From the NCBI RefSeq assembly GCF_965638725.1, contig NC_134949.1, positions 128,880,969-128,944,968 on the forward strand: a DNA stretch of 64,000 bases, read 5' to 3'. The notes under the pieces are model-generated. The model had not been told where the DNA came from. It was given only the letters and a program-made list of their open reading frames with translations, and searched no databases. The translations under genes and the position numbers were made by a program. Positions within the stretch are counted from its first letter, which is position 1, and every line of letters starts with the position of its first letter. Shown here piece by piece: positions 12,201 through 25,889 of this stretch. This stretch comes from Aptenodytes patagonicus. Taxonomy: Eukaryota; Chordata; Aves; Sphenisciformes; Spheniscidae.

Positions 12201-15200
12201 AAACTTCATGGCAGGTGGTGTTTTGTCTTACTATACCATAGATGGAATACTTTGGGATCAAAGCATGTCTCCCTGCACAGGAGGACGCCAACAAACTCCT
12301 TCATGACAGGTGATAAATGATTTCAGCATTTTAGCAAGGTAGCTGCCTTCACCTGGAAAATCAGAATTGGCAACGGTAATTAAAGAAACTGCTTATATAG
12401 AGACATCAATGCTTGAGTGTTATGAGCAGTCTGAGACCGCTGTGCAGAACAAAGATGTTCTTCAATTCGTTACAAACTGGATAGATAGAGCTGGCCTCTC
12501 GAGCTCTGTAGACTAGGCCATTGAAATAAATGGATTTGATTTACAGCTATGGAGAATCTGAATTGTAATTTTACTATTATAAAACTCCAGAAGAGATAAT
12601 TTCTCTTTTCTAACAGCATCATTTTCTCCAGGAAAGTACAGCATAAATGCAAACGAAATGTTCTGTGAAAACGTAACAATCTCAGAAAAAAAACACAACC
12701 CAAATCCCTAGACAAACAAAATCAACAAACCATGATATTGCTTTTCTTTATCAGAAGGCTTGTTTTTAATAATTTTGAGAAGTTCTGTTCTGAAGAAGCA
12801 AAACCATTTCATTTGGACTTCATCATTCGATTCACTTAATTCAGTAAACTACCGTGCCGTGCTGTGCCGTGCTATAACATACCTTACCACATCAATCGTA
12901 AAACCCTAAGCATGGCTGCACTGCACCAGGCAGCGGTCCACCCAGCCAGCACCCTGTCTCCCACAGTGGCCAGCAGCGCACATTGGTGGTGAAGAGCAGC
13001 CAAGTTTGTGGTGCACATCGCTCCTGGGAGCAGCCTTGTGGTTCGGAGCCCTCCATAGCTGGGGCTGGTGTCCATGCTGCCTTGCCATGGTGGCGAAGCA
13101 CTCCTGCCCGAGGGCTCTGGCACCACAGCGCTTTCTGAGGGGACTTTTCACTCCTGTGGGAGATCTGGAAGCTGCAATTCACCCCCGCTGTCAAGAGGGG
13201 AGAGATTTGGATGTATTGGATGGGTATTTCTCCTGCCATGTTAGCTAACCGTGCTGTAAGCAGCTTTAGAAGACATAGTACCAAAAATGCCAGTCTTGTC
13301 TACACTACAGCTCCTGGTCCTCCAGATAGTTGAATGGGCTTGACCTACTTCCCTACATGCAAATCTGCATGACTATTTGCAGATGACAAATCCGTGGACA
13401 GGCAGCTCAGGCACACACAGTGAATGCAGTGGCGATAACCTGCTGAGGTGCAGGAACTGCGTGCACGGTTCATGGTGCCTTCATTGCACTGACAGGCTGC
13501 TCTGTGGCTGCTGCGTCTATGTCACATTGTGTTGTATCAGTTCAGCATCACTGAAACAATCAGTCTTGCCGGTTATGAGTGTATCTCTCTTTTGATAACT
13601 AACTTTGAAGGCCACCTGTTTTAAGCCAGAACAACTGCAAAACAACAAAATGCCAACAATTCCTATGGACTGATGACCTCTTTTCTGTGTTGAACAACAG
13701 TACAATAAATTGCAACTACCATGTCCCCAAACTCTGGAGGTTTTTTAGAAAGCCTAGAGCACAGCCATGATTCCTTCCCAAACCTACCATGAGAAATCAG
13801 CATCCTACAGTGCTATGTTTTAAGCATTGAAACAATACAACTACTCCATCCCATTCATTTGATTTATTAGATCAATAACTATTGAAAATATCAGGTTAGC
13901 TACTATCAATCACTGTATAACTGGAAGGGTAAATTTAGAGCTGGTGTAAATTTAGGAGTCTCACTGATGGAATTCATGCAAGCCCTCATATTTTGCAAAG
14001 TAGGGCTACAGCCTTGCCACTTTACTTTCCAGAGTAGTCTTTTGAAACAGAACGTGTGAGCTTAGCAGTTTGAGGCACTCCAGCTTCACAGCATCTCTCA
14101 TAGTCATTGCAAATGGATGTTACAGGCTGGTAAAAGATTGCAACCCCAACCTAATCTTGCACAGGTTGTAGCTACCCAGGGTCTCAGTGCAGCCAAGGGA
14201 ACTGTGAAGGCACGGTTGAGGAAGGGGTGAATAACCGGAGCTTTTACAAGCTTTGGACCAGTTCTGACTAAGCCGGTCCACAGTGCAGAGCTGTTGGCAG
14301 TCACAGCTAAATCTGTGCAGCTCAGAAACCAGGGAACCCGGCAAAGACCTATATAATTAATTTGTTCATTCATTCATTTATTCGTTCATGCAGTTGCTGA
14401 GTTGTAAGTGATCAGCATAGCCCAGCAAGGAAGTCTTCAACTCACAACCATAATTCCAGCTAACTCTTACAAGAGCATCCCAAACAAGTTTCCTGTTTCT
14501 TTCCTACCAGGTTAAACAATAAACGTAACAAGGAGGAATCAACAACACAGATGTTAATGCCATATAGGCAATGTAGTAATTAGTGGTGCTTGCTGAGCCT
14601 CTGAAGAGCCTTTCATTGTCGAGTGAAGGTGCTGGCTTTGCCTGAGATGTTAGGAAGCAGCAAACCCACTGGCTGTCCTGAGTTCTGGAGCTTAGCCCCA
14701 GCCTGCTGCAATGGGACAAACTGAGTAGGGGCTTACAAGGATGGCTGGTTGCATTTCCAAACCCATACCTCTGGGTCTGACTTGTCCCCATGAGGCTGTG
14801 CCCTTGTCAGATATTCTTACATCAGGTACAATGTCTGTGGCAAACCCCAAATCTTTCCGCCTATTTTCCAAGGATTTTCAATTAATCTATCTGTGTCCCA
14901 GCCCCAAGGCCATGGGCTCACAGCAACATCGGTAAGTCCTATTTCCTTCTCTGTGAGGTTTGTCTTGGAGGCAGCCAGCTGGGGTGGCCCAGAAGAGAGC
15001 CAAGGAGTGGGTTAACACTTATGCAGTGTGCACCAGCAGGAAACCACACCTGAACTTGCTGCATCAACCTCTTCTAATTAGCAACATGACCAGACCCTTA
15101 CTGCCTTTCCTGTGTCCTTCAGCCTTCAAAGATTTCTTTTAGGACTGAAAATTTTCCCTTTAATGCTTACTAGGTAGTGGGAAAACCCGGTCCCTTCATC

Positions 15201-15639
15201 CTGGCCAGCAGCTTGAACTGCTGTCTGTGGGGCAACAGCCTGGGCAGCGCCTTTGGCAATCACAGTCTGCAGTCTATGCGATGGCATCCAGATCTGCTTT
15301 CTCCTTCGCTCTTGGGGCCATGGATAGGCACCTTGTGCATGATACACAAAATGCTGATCTCCAAGCATGGGATTCTCTCATCCTTTGCTTGGCAGTGTCT
15401 GTGAGAAATTTAATTTTAAGCTTACTCTCACAGCGGTGCAGGGTCAAGGATTCTTTAAAGGTTTCTTCCTCTTTCACAATGTCTTTATTAAAATTTACAC
15501 ACTGTGAGCACTGGCTAGAGCTGCCCACAAGCCTTGTCAGCTTGCTGGTGCTGCGGATAGGTTCCCTATACAGGTCACCATCCCAAGGATACTTTGCATC
15601 CTTTCCTTGTCTGTTGGGATAGATGTGCATATTTAATGG
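9224..15639. other. Intergenic, GC-rich patches, no gene seen
   Basis: GC-rich patches at about 10740-11200, 11500-11680 and 12900-13250 are open in several frames on both strands but encode nothing recognisable. There is a small TGCCG-rich tandem near 12853-12874 and a short (TTCA)n run at about 14365-14390. I saw no splice-flanked conserved exon. Confidence 0.5.
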
Positions 15640-15898
15640 CTTTAAACTAAAGGGGGGTAGATTTAGACTAGGTATAAGGAAGAAATTTTTTACGCTGAGG
15701 GTGGTGAAGCACTGGCACAGGTTGCCCACAGAGGTGGTGGATGCCCCATCCCTGGAAACATTCCAGGTCAGGCTGGACGGGGCTCTGAGCAACCTGATCT
15801 AGTTGAAAATGTCCCTGCTCCTTGCAGGGGGGGTTGGACTAGATGACATTTAGAGGTCCCTTCCAACCCAAACCATTCTATGATTCTATGATTCTATG
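15640..15898 (+). mobile_element. CR1 retrotransposon, 3'-end fragment
   Basis: The segment carries the conserved end of the avian CR1 LINE: the last part of ORF2 ('ataaggaagaaattttt', a CACTGGCACAGGTTGCC block), the 3'UTR with GGTTGGACTAGATGAC, and a tail of tandem ATTCTATG octamers at about 15876-15898. CR1 copies are typically 5'-truncated like this one, because reverse transcription starts at the RNA 3' end. The copy is inactive. Minus-strand open frames over it are antisense shadows. Its left edge is approximate. Confidence 0.92.
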
Positions 15899-18879
15899 TA
15901 TCAGTAATGATTTCAGCCCCACCAGGATCTGCCTGCACCCTTGCTGCGCTATTCCCCCTGCCAGGCATGCGATTTCTGTTGCACGGAGTTGGCAATCATT
16001 GTTAGCTTTGCTGCAGCCCCGGGAGGCTGAGCCATTTCCCGAGCTCAGATCTGTAGATTTTCTTCCCTTTAGACAACACGATTGTGTATGGAGACCAGGA
16101 AGCTTTATGCAGTCAAAAGGTGACTTTTCTTGAGAGATTTCTTTTCCTGAGAAACACCTCCAGTTTTGATCACTGCCTCGATGGCAGTGAGGCAAGGACA
16201 CCTCTGAAATGAGGATGCTGTATGCACACTCTGTTTCAACACCGGCTCCTGCACAAGAGCACTGCCTGGTGTATCAGGTGTAGTGTGCGGTATCAACCGT
16301 CTCCTAAAAGCCATTCCCCTCTGGGAGGAGAGGAAAACGTGCTCTGTTCGCGTACTGACTTCATTGTCCTTATTTGTCAAGGAAGTGACATTTCCTCCTG
16401 TGGATGGATGCAGAGTCCCTCCAGGGTTGAGTTTCTCCCTGGACCGCTGATTCCCAGGGCAGTGCATTTGCAGCCCTCACCCTGGGCTGGGGGCGAGAGG
16501 CTCCAGCCACGCCCCTGGAGCGGGGATGGGGAGGGTGAGGTGCTTTTGTGCTCTGTTCTGTAGTTTGCAGAGACCATCTCTATCCCCTGGAGTCCATCAG
16601 CCTTTTCCACTATTGTTTTGATTCCAGTGCATTTGCCCTGGGGATGAGATCAAGGATGTGACATTTAAAAAATCCCTTTATTTGCACATGCCTTTATCTC
16701 CTTCAGTGGGGAATAGCCCTTCTGAGCCCTTTCTTTTCTTACCTTATGCTGCCTGTAGCTTTTCTTTCAGTGCTCGTAACCCTGTCAGACACCTTATCAG
16801 CCTGTGCAGCTCTGTCCAGTCGAAAATTGATTATTGCCATTTTCCTGTGGTCTGGTTGTCCTTTCATCTTCTGCCACAGCATTTTTCATGGCTCCTGTGA
16901 ATAAGCCTCTTCCCTCTAATGGTGCTGTCACCATCCTCCTCGCCCATGCTGTGCACCATAGGTTAATGTTTATTCTTTCTCAGACAACGTTGCGATTTTT
17001 GCATCTTTTCCCAAATGCCGGGTGTAGCTGCAGCTTGCCAAGGCATGTGTATCATATGTGGTCTCTCAGTGTCTCCCAGCACAGCAGACTCACCTTGCCC
17101 TTCCATTTCAGGGCTCTTTTCTGAGGTGCTTCAGAGTCTCTGCCCGTCGTTTCATCAGCCTCACTCTGTTCTGGTTAACTTCCTTTGCTTGACAAATCCT
17201 AATTCCTTTCTCCAGAGTTAATTCTGCTTCCTGCAGTAGCCTCCAGGCTCTGTCCCAGGCAGCAATTGCAAGAGAGGCTCTTGCCAGGGTCTGCTCCTGA
17301 AGCTCCTAAAGCTGTAGCTTCAGCTCTGCCATGTGAGGGTGAACTTTCCTTTTTGTACCCTCTATTTGAAAACCTCTTATTTATCATTTTAGCTTTTAGA
17401 TGAAGTACAGGACTCACATTTCTACAATGGTTTCTTTGCCTGGCAGAATTGAAAATTATTTGGAAACACCAAGGAATGGCTCTTTCTCCTGCCTCTCCTG
17501 TCTTTTGCTGGTAACCTCTCTTACCCTTACTGTGCTCACTCTCAGTACACCACAGTTTATACCTTCTTCTGGTGTCCTCTCCAGCTCCAGCGTGTTTCAG
17601 CTCTGTCAGGTCTTTTTCCACCTCTGGTCTTACACAAAGAATGTTTTCTTTGTTTTGCTCCCGAGGCTGTGCGCTGCTGTCCTTGCTACCCAAAAAGCCC
17701 TTCTGTGGTCTTGCTCATCACAGCCCAAGCTGGGGCCGAGGAGGATGGTGAACCCCTTGGATTTCCATGACCTGTCACCCCTCTGTGCCCTAAGCATCTC
17801 CCTGCAGCCAGCAGGGCCTCAGAAGCTTGACCAGCCATGGAGAGTGGCTGGCTTTTCTTATGGCGTCCTTGGTCACGCACAGCATCGGGCCTGCAGAGCA
17901 TCGCTCCTTGTAGAGAGGAATCCAAGTAACTCATTTCTAAAGGTAGTAATGAGGCAGTGGTTTAAAGTGCTTTTCTCAAGTTCAAAGGTGCTTAAATTTA
18001 TAACCGTATGAGCCTTTACTCTCCTTCTGTACTTGAAGTCTGCCTCTGATTTACACTTGCAGTTTGAGGGGTATTCTATATAAGAAAGATGTTCTTGTTT
18101 CTATTTGAAAAAAAAAATCATAAAAAATTGCATAAGATGCCAAAACTTCACTCACATCAAAATCCATAACAAGATTTATTTAATTCCTTATTCTAGGCTT
18201 ATAGTATGGTGGAATAATTAAGTTCATATGTTCATTTGGACTGAATACACTGCAGCACTCTAAGGAAGTTCAGTGAGCTTCACCTCTGCTGTGGAGACCA
18301 GAAGGCAGAGCATCCAGTTGTCAAGGACCAGGCAGTGGTGGCACCAAATTTGCCCCTAGTGCAAGGTCACAGGTTGCACCAAAAGCCACAGAGCACCGCC
18401 GGCTCTCATTAGGTGAGGATCTGGCCCCTGGGCTGTTTCCTTCTATGGTCTGAATTGCAGCAAGCTGCCTTCTGCAATTTTGGCATCTGCCAGCATGGGC
18501 ATATATTGCATTGAAACCGGGGTCTGCATGCAGCTGTGTACAGACTTGTCCTTGTGGCTCTGCTCCCACCAACTGCTGGGGCTCCAGGAGTTCATCTGAG
18601 TTCAAAAGGACTTGTGTGTGTGTAAAACTAGAGACTAGCATGGATTTCGGTGCAATTAGAAAGCTGCCCACGGGGAGTGCCAAAAAAGGACTTGTTTCTG
18701 GCCCTGTTTAGTAAGTGGGAATTTTGACTGGGAACATTCGTGAAGCCGGGATTTCAGTGAATTGGCCAAAATGACCATATGTCTGAAGAGCTACCTGCAA
18801 AGAGGTATTAAAATGCACAGGTTTTGCAGCTGAGGGTGCAGTCTGAGCATCCGACCATTCCACCGTAATGGCTTTTGTC
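15899..18879. other. Intergenic, no gene seen
   Basis: The longest frame here, 203 codons at 17400-18011 on the + strand, has no recognisable domain, is rich in Ser and Leu, and has a competing minus-strand frame at 17199-17693. I regard both as chance openings. No repeat family was recognised. Confidence 0.5.
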
Positions 18880-19420
18880 CTAATAATAACTTAAATGGTT
18901 TCCTAAACATTAACTTGAATTTGCTCAAGGGAATGGCCTTTCTTTGGTTATAATAATTTCACATGAAGTACAGCATGCACATTGGAGGGTAACTGGAGTT
19001 AATGTCAATTATGAATCACCAATTTCCTGCTCTAAATAGCATTTCTTCTCGGCAACTTCACATACAGCAAGCTGCCCTGCAGTTTTAACTCAAATTGTTT
19101 AGCTGAGACTGAATTTCATTTAATGGTCCCTTTTTAAACATGAGGTTTTGTACAGGGAGTGGCCGCACAAACCTGGGTGGTAGGCAAATTAATTGGCTTT
19201 AATTTTTCATAGTTAATAGCATAGAAAATTGTCTCCTCCACTTTGCTTATTGCATTATTACTGCAAGAAAATCACATCATGTGGGTATTGGCAGGAGACT
19301 GCAACAAAATAAGGTTGCCATTATTAGTATCTGGCTGTATCTTGCCAGGTCATTTTTGTTGCTCTAAGTGAATTTATGGGAAGGTTTTTGTCATTATGGA
19401 AATGTTGTTCGAATAACAGT
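18880..19420. promoter_or_regulatory. Candidate conserved noncoding element (weak)
   Basis: This AT-rich stretch has no long open frame and no repeat signature, and holds several homeodomain-type TAAT/ATTA cores (around 19000-19010, 19185-19215 and 19250-19260). That is the usual look of a developmental enhancer upstream of a gene such as NDP. The call rests on sequence texture only. No alignment was possible. Confidence 0.25.
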
Positions 19421-22400
19421 CCTAACCTGATATGATGGTGAGGAAGGCAACAATGCCCTTTTCAATTAAGTGAAGATACTCATGCCATCTTAGTTGGTGT
19501 TTTCTCTGTCTTGTGCAAACCGTCCTAGAAATGAAGCTGCAGTTTGACCCTCAGCAATATGCAAGCTACAGTGAAGCCCTCAGGATCTGACTGTTGCTGA
19601 GGGAAGCGACTTATACCACATTTAGAAACATTAACCCCCAGTTTGTACTCAGGCAAAACTGCCAGTTGTGCCACTGGATGCTGTTTAGGACTTTCTGACA
19701 AACTCTGACCTCTTGAGGAACACGGGGGACAGGAAACAGCAGAAATGTTATCGTTTGTGGTGGGGGGGTAGAGAGACCAACTTTGGCGCCCAAGGTGCAC
19801 CATATATCACCCACATGGGGAGGTGGAGATGCAAATGCTGGAGAAGCATGGGAGAAGTTGCCAGAGACACCACATGTAAGCTGTATCCCAGGGTCCCAAA
19901 CTCCACACTGGAAACCTGGGGGCATGAAGGAGATAACTCCTTCCTATAAGAGACTGGGGTTAATACAGACTGCTTTTAGATCTGGTTTGAGGATCCTGTA
20001 GGACAGATCATAACTGTTCTTTGATACACAGATAAGCATTTGACAGACTACAAGTCTTCACAGAGGGAGACTTTCTGCCTCTATCTGATGGAAGAAATAC
20101 ACTGCAAATTGCACACTGCACATCAAGTGTCATTATCCCACACTGTTTGACACAAAACTTTCCCTGCAGCCTTGGCAAAAAAGCAAGATATTTAGCATTG
20201 ACCTATGTACAACTATAGATATCTGGTATGTTATGTATCTACTGCATATGCTTACAAGATAATTTGAAACAACCTTAAAGGTGGAATTCATCTGCTCTAA
20301 CCAAGGCATCCAACAGCTGGATGACTAAATCTGAACTAGTCACTGTTGGCTCCCTTTGTTATTAATAGAGATAAATGGATACTGCCAAAAGGCAATTCCA
20401 CCTGGTCCTATCATCAGCAGGTGAACGGCCCTTCGGGCAGTACCTACTTGTGGTTTCCACTGACAATAAGAGAAGCCAAGCTGGGACTGAGATATCTGGC
20501 TTCAGGAAGGGTGGATAAATCCCACAAGTGTCTGCAGAACTGTTGATCCATATTGTTGAGATTCGCAGAAACACTGTAGCCTTCCTCTTTCTCCATGAGA
20601 TATAAAGGACTGGCAAAGGAGACCAGAGAGGTACAGCCAGTCACTCCAAAGGTGATGGGGACAGGGATTATGGTGGCTGCAGTCTCTTCTAGGAGAAAGG
20701 GACTGTGTCTTCCAGCAGTCTGAAGGTAGAAAAAAGATCTTCACTCTCTTATTTATGATTTTCTTATAGGACTGAGTTGCCTTTTTGTCTGTCTGCCCTG
20801 ATGTTAGTCGCTCCCATTGGCATTTCAACCAGCTGTCCAATTTCAACCAATTTTAACAGCAATGCAAACGTCTCTGAGAAAAAAAAGTTTCTAGACAAGT
20901 TCTTGGATATGTATGGAGCTGTGGTGCTTAGGCAGGAGTGTTGCATCCTATTGCTGTCCTGCAAAGGGAAACTGAAGCACCCACAGTTTGGCAGTCTGAG
21001 GAGGCGAGGAGCCCCAGCGTGCTGGCTGATGAGCATGTGCTTGCTGGCCATGGAGGGCACGCTGCCCTTGCTCAGCCAGCAGTCTTGGAGGGGCTTTAAA
21101 AGCAGTTGAAAATTTTGTGGGAGAGAGGAAAGACAAGGTGGAGCATTACACATCATCAAGAGATGCAGGGCTCAGGGAGTTGAAGGTAATGTAGAGGCAA
21201 AACCCGAGTGGATAACCATGAGGGACATATGCTTAAAAATGTGTAGGAATCCAGGCTTCTTCATTGTCCTATATAACCTGTTCATCAGGGCTCTGTGGTG
21301 AGCACAGGGGAGCCCGAGTGTGACTAACGGCAGGCAGCGACTTTAATTAGGAGGGCAGAGCAGCGACTTTATGCGCTGGAATCACTCATGCTAACCTTCC
21401 CCCACCTGACTGCCGCCCGCCTCTCTCCCACAGACCTGTTCAAGCCACTGTTCGTCCACGATCTCTCCTTGGTATATTGTTTTCCTTGTCAGGCTCTTGA
21501 GCTTGTCTTTTTTAAGCACCGATACTCCAACACCATTTGTACCTTGTAGGCAGCACACCACAGGGGATCCCTAAGTGACCAGCTCCCACTTCTTGCTGAA
21601 GGAACCAGGGGGACACCAACTTCTGGTCCTGCTGCAACCACATTTTCAAGTCAAACTAAAGCCCGAGTATAGTCCAAAGCCAATAGACTGTGGACTATAC
21701 AATGACTTCTGTGGTAAAATGAATAACCAAACAGTTCAGACCCAGTTTTCACAGTCTTCTCCATAGCAGCCTTATTCCCTAGATGAAGGGAGCCTTGCTT
21801 TAATAATGGCACATGTGTAAGGCACTGAATAAACATTTCCAGATACTGTGTCTTAACAACACACATTCATGGATACATATAAACATTGAAAGAAGAGGCC
21901 CATTTAAGTTACAGAAGAATATATGTGTTTAGGTATTTAAATATCCTTGCAAAATGAATCTGAGGGAATGCACAACAGGGTGACAGAAGAGATGAAAAAC
22001 ATTGAGTGCCTAAACAGGCTTTTGTGCCACCTGGTCCTGCATCGATGTATGTGGGTGTGTAATTCTATTTGTTTGGAATACTATTTACCTAATACTTATT
22101 TTGATTTTTAAAATGATAGAAAATACTTCCTCTGAGAATTCTGGGTACCTCTTGTCTGCAAAAGTATATATGCATTATATAAGTATTATGTTGCTTGTTA
22201 CCGTAGACTGTCATTACAATACTTTTAGTTCCTCCTACGTTCCCAACTACGAAAAGAATACTGCTAGCCAAGCCCCAAATATAAACCACCCTTTATCAAT
22301 TCAATAATGGAACAAAGCATCGTCCTTCCCTGAACCGCATTCCTATACAGCCTACTCCCTCTAAGTGCTTGCAGCAGTAGTGTGCGTGTTTTTATGTCTG

Positions 22401-25400
22401 TGTGTGAGTATATATCTACACTTAAAAATTGTCCTTGCGTGTGTACTCCATTCATGGTCTTCACAGACACAGCCAGCACAGATACCAAGTAGTGCCTGTT
22501 CTGACAATACATTTGATGATATGGAGGTCTGTTATCCACCGTCTCAGAATGTAAAAAGAGCCTGGGGAAGACTACAAAATGGCAGCACTGGAAAATCCTT
22601 CAGATTAAAATGAAAGATTGATTTTGCTGCAGAATTCTGAATGCACAATTCTGAATTTCACAACACGCGCACCATGGAGAGGTGAAATCCTGCTCTTTTG
22701 AGGAAGCAACACGCTGCTTGATGATGCCAACAGGGCAAACAATTCAGTCCCGCTGAGTTGCAGGTAATGGTAGTACAATGTTTTTCCGAGGACAAACATG
22801 AGTCTTGTAGGCCATACAGTGGTGGAATAAGGAAACCTGCGAATTAGGGTTGCAGGTCTGCAATGCATTTCATGGGGATGGAACCAGGGAGGTTGGTAGA
22901 ACTCCATGCAGAGGTGGATCTCCATCTCTTCAAAATTACAGCCTGAGTCCTTGAGGGAGGGATTTTTCTCACCTAGTTTAGCTATCTATTTAAGAAAATA
23001 GATATTTAGTCCAACTAAATTAGCAGAATATCTTTGGTTGTTCACAGAGAGAAAAACTGTTATTGACGCCAACCTTAAACTGGCCTGAACTGAAAGTAAT
23101 TTGGGATGGAAACTCTCCATTTGCTGCTGGGAGAGCCTAAATTTAGTTTTCAGGCAACTACTGCTAAGTGAGATAAACTCCCTCTGAAGGGAACTCAGAT
23201 CAAACCTGATGGGAGCAGGATACCTTAGATCTTCTGGAAATCTTATCTAATATCTGGGGCCATCTCAGATGTTTAATCGTCTCTGAAAACTGAGCTCTGA
23301 GCTCCTGTGCTTACTGCTTTTATTTGTTTCTTTAAAATGACTGTTTTTATGGGTGGGATTAAGTCACAGTGGTTGAGAGAGGGTGAAGATTTATGAATAG
23401 CTATGAAAAAGTTATGGGCCATAGTGTTCTTGAGGTGGGGGGAGGCTACGTTTGATGCTTCTACTTTCATGCTTGTGATCATGTGTAAGTTCATTCAGAA
23501 GGCCACAGATGAGAGGGTCAGTTTATAAGTCACCAGCCTGTGAGGTCAATTAACTGCCGATTAACTCCCACTTACTGCCAAACACGGTCTTGAAGCTGAA
23601 GATAAAAAAATGAAAGTTACTTTTAATTTTTTGAAAAATTTTTACTCCAATATCTGCAGATTTTCCTGTATTAGGAATTGGTAGCTGTGGTAGCAAACCG
23701 CTGAGCACTACTTCTCAAAAATACCACTGTTTGAGGTATTGTTGATAATTGTGGAGTATTTAAAGCATGCTTAGCACCCAACAAATAACTAATGCAGATA
23801 TTGCCTCCTGTAGGTGACACAAAGATAACAAACCTAAGCTGCACCAGTAAAAAACTTAAGCATCATTTTCAGTAAGGACCGTCAGTAGGATTTCTACTGT
23901 CCCCTGGAGGATTTAATCCAGGAGCTACTTAGCCAGGCTTTTGTCTTGCACATGGCAGGTCCTTAGTGCAAGCAACTGGAGTATGTGAGCCACTTTCTTT
24001 CCCTTGGAAAAAGAGAGACAACCTGGCAGCATACTGACCAAAGGGCAAATACCCTTAGTTTTAAACGAGGGTGTTGGATAAACTAAAAAAGATTGCCATG
24101 TGTAGTCTATTTGTTTAAGTGTAGTGCCAGAGCATCGGTGACATTTCAGCCCGCAGTTACAGCGTGGCAAAGATGCTGGTGAGCTCTGCCATCGTCCACC
24201 CTGGGCAACCGTGGTGGCATCTGCGAGGGAGGCAGAGAGCTGGTGCACATATGGTCGGCGAGAGAAACCCGGGATTGACTTAAGAAGCAAACCAATGTAA
24301 ACACTGAATATGAGGGAAAAAATGTGCAGCAAAACTCACATCCTGAGAATCTCGGTCCTAAGTGGATCATTTGTTTATCCCACCAGCCAAACCTGGCTCT
24401 GCAGCAAAGCAAGCCAAAGAATGTCTCCTTTATTGTTTCCATGATGCTTACTCATCTACAAGCCATTCCCCTTTTAGATTATTCTATTTTTAAGGCATAA
24501 TTTCCATCTGTTCTTTGATCTTATACCACATAAGACATTTAGCTAATAACATCATCCATCAAATACCAACTTTCCTTTAGAGTTCAAACACAATCGACAC
24601 AGGACCCTGTCCATCTGCTGGCCAGTGCCTCTGAACAGATCCAGCTTGTGAATGGCCAGCTATGTCGCCTATTTTTTAATTAACCGGCTAAGGTCTGTGC
24701 TTCCCGTAATGCCGCAGGACGACTAGGGGACACTCCAAAGGGAAGTGAAACGCGCTCCTCTGTGGAAGTGGAGAAGAGGGTCTGCTGCATCCACAGCTGC
24801 CATGTGCTTGTAAGTGGGGGTTTCCAGTGGATGGAGTCTGCCTTCAGCCCCTCAGGGAATTAATTTTTGCATAAAAGATGCAATATTTATATAAAAGATT
24901 TGAAGGCTAACCAATTTCAAACTTGGCATTCTTCAGAGGAAGGTGGGTAAAGCAGAAAGATAATGTTTGTTTGAAATTTTAAATAGCTCTGCTTCTGTGA
25001 GCAAACTTCTGAGTTTATTTGAGAGAAACTTCAGAATTTCAGGGCAGGTTATCTGAAGCATTGGAATTGCAGATTTGCAGACAAATATTTATACAGAAAA
25101 ATACTTGTCTGCTTACACTGGAGAGCCAGGGAATGTCAGATGATTTAGGTGACCAATTGTAGTGAAGCAGCACAGCTTGAATTAAGGATATCTGAGATCA
25201 ATCACAGTTAAAAAAATCCTGAGAAAAACCTGTCAGGAAAAAGGAGATCAATGAGTAATCTGGGGTAAAGGCAGTTTCTCTATGGATATTTTCCAAGGAC
25301 AAACAGATATGCAATTTTTTAAATCGTTGCTTTCAGATTCTTCACTTAGCTCTATTACCTTGCTTCTCAGTGGTTTGCTTTATCTTGCACACAGTGCATT

Positions 25401-25680
25401 TGTTTAGGAAGGAATTTGATTCAGGATTTATATTCCACTAGCTTACATATGCCACAGCGTACGTATCTCCAGATCTGAAACAATAACAAAACAAAAAAAG
25501 CGCCTACGTTTCCTTCTATTTCCTGGCTTGCCAATAATAAGAAGTCCCTGCAGAGGGGAGCTTGGCTGGTGGTGTTTTGTGATTTCTCAGATAACAAGAG
25601 CTTCACATTTCTGTGGAATTCCCATTTGCCAGCGAGCTGCTGCTGCCGCTGCCCTGATTGATATATGACTGCAGTGGCAC
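19421..25680. other. Intergenic, NDP-proximal upstream DNA
   Basis: No exon or transposon was recognised in the 6 kb before the first candidate NDP exon. A 12-bp direct repeat (GCAGCGACTTTA at 21334-21345 and 21360-21371) is the only small structure of note. In crows and pigeons, variants in the upstream region of NDP are linked with plumage pattern, so regulatory elements are plausible here, but I cannot locate any from one sequence. Confidence 0.5.
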
Positions 25681-25689
25681 TTTTCCATT

Positions 25690-25889
25690 TGACATTCCCT
25701 CTCTCTCCCTTTCCCTCTCCCTCTCCCTCTCTCTCTTAAACAACAGCCCTAACTTTTGTGTGTTGCAAATATAAAAGGCAAGCCATGTGACAGAGGGACA
25801 GAGGAACAAAAGCATTTGGAAGTAACAGGACCTCTTTTTAGTCTCTCCGAAGAATTTGAGGGGAGGAAGGAGCAGTGCATTTTCCAAAG
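25690..25889 (+). other. NDP: NDP candidate noncoding exon 1 (A)
   Basis: This segment ends at a strong splice donor (CCAAAG|GTAAGC, GT at 25890-25891) and begins with a CT-rich tract at 25695-25737. Human NDP has a noncoding first exon of about 0.2 kb with a CT dinucleotide repeat, so length, order and position upstream of exon 2 all fit. A TATA-like TATATGA lies near 25660. A stronger TATAAAAGG lies inside the segment at 25770-25778 and could instead drive a start near 25800, giving a 90-base exon. The 5' end is therefore approximate. If this is exon 1, intron 1 is about 11.5 kb. Confidence 0.5.
25695..25737 (+). repeat. CT-rich tract at NDP 5' end
   Basis: About 43 bases are pure pyrimidine, mainly CTCTCC and CTCT units. 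A CT repeat in the human noncoding exon 1 has been reported to influence NDP expression. Whether this tract is homologous is an inference from its position. Confidence 0.85.

Noticed and set aside
15274..15792. 172-codon minus-strand frame
   Set aside because: Its N-terminal part is the antisense of the CR1 3' end, and the rest has no recognisable protein.
17400..18011. 203-codon + strand frame, one of the longest outside CR1
   Set aside because: The composition is Ser/Leu-rich without recognisable motifs, and a competing minus frame of 164 codons overlaps it. I consider it a chance opening.
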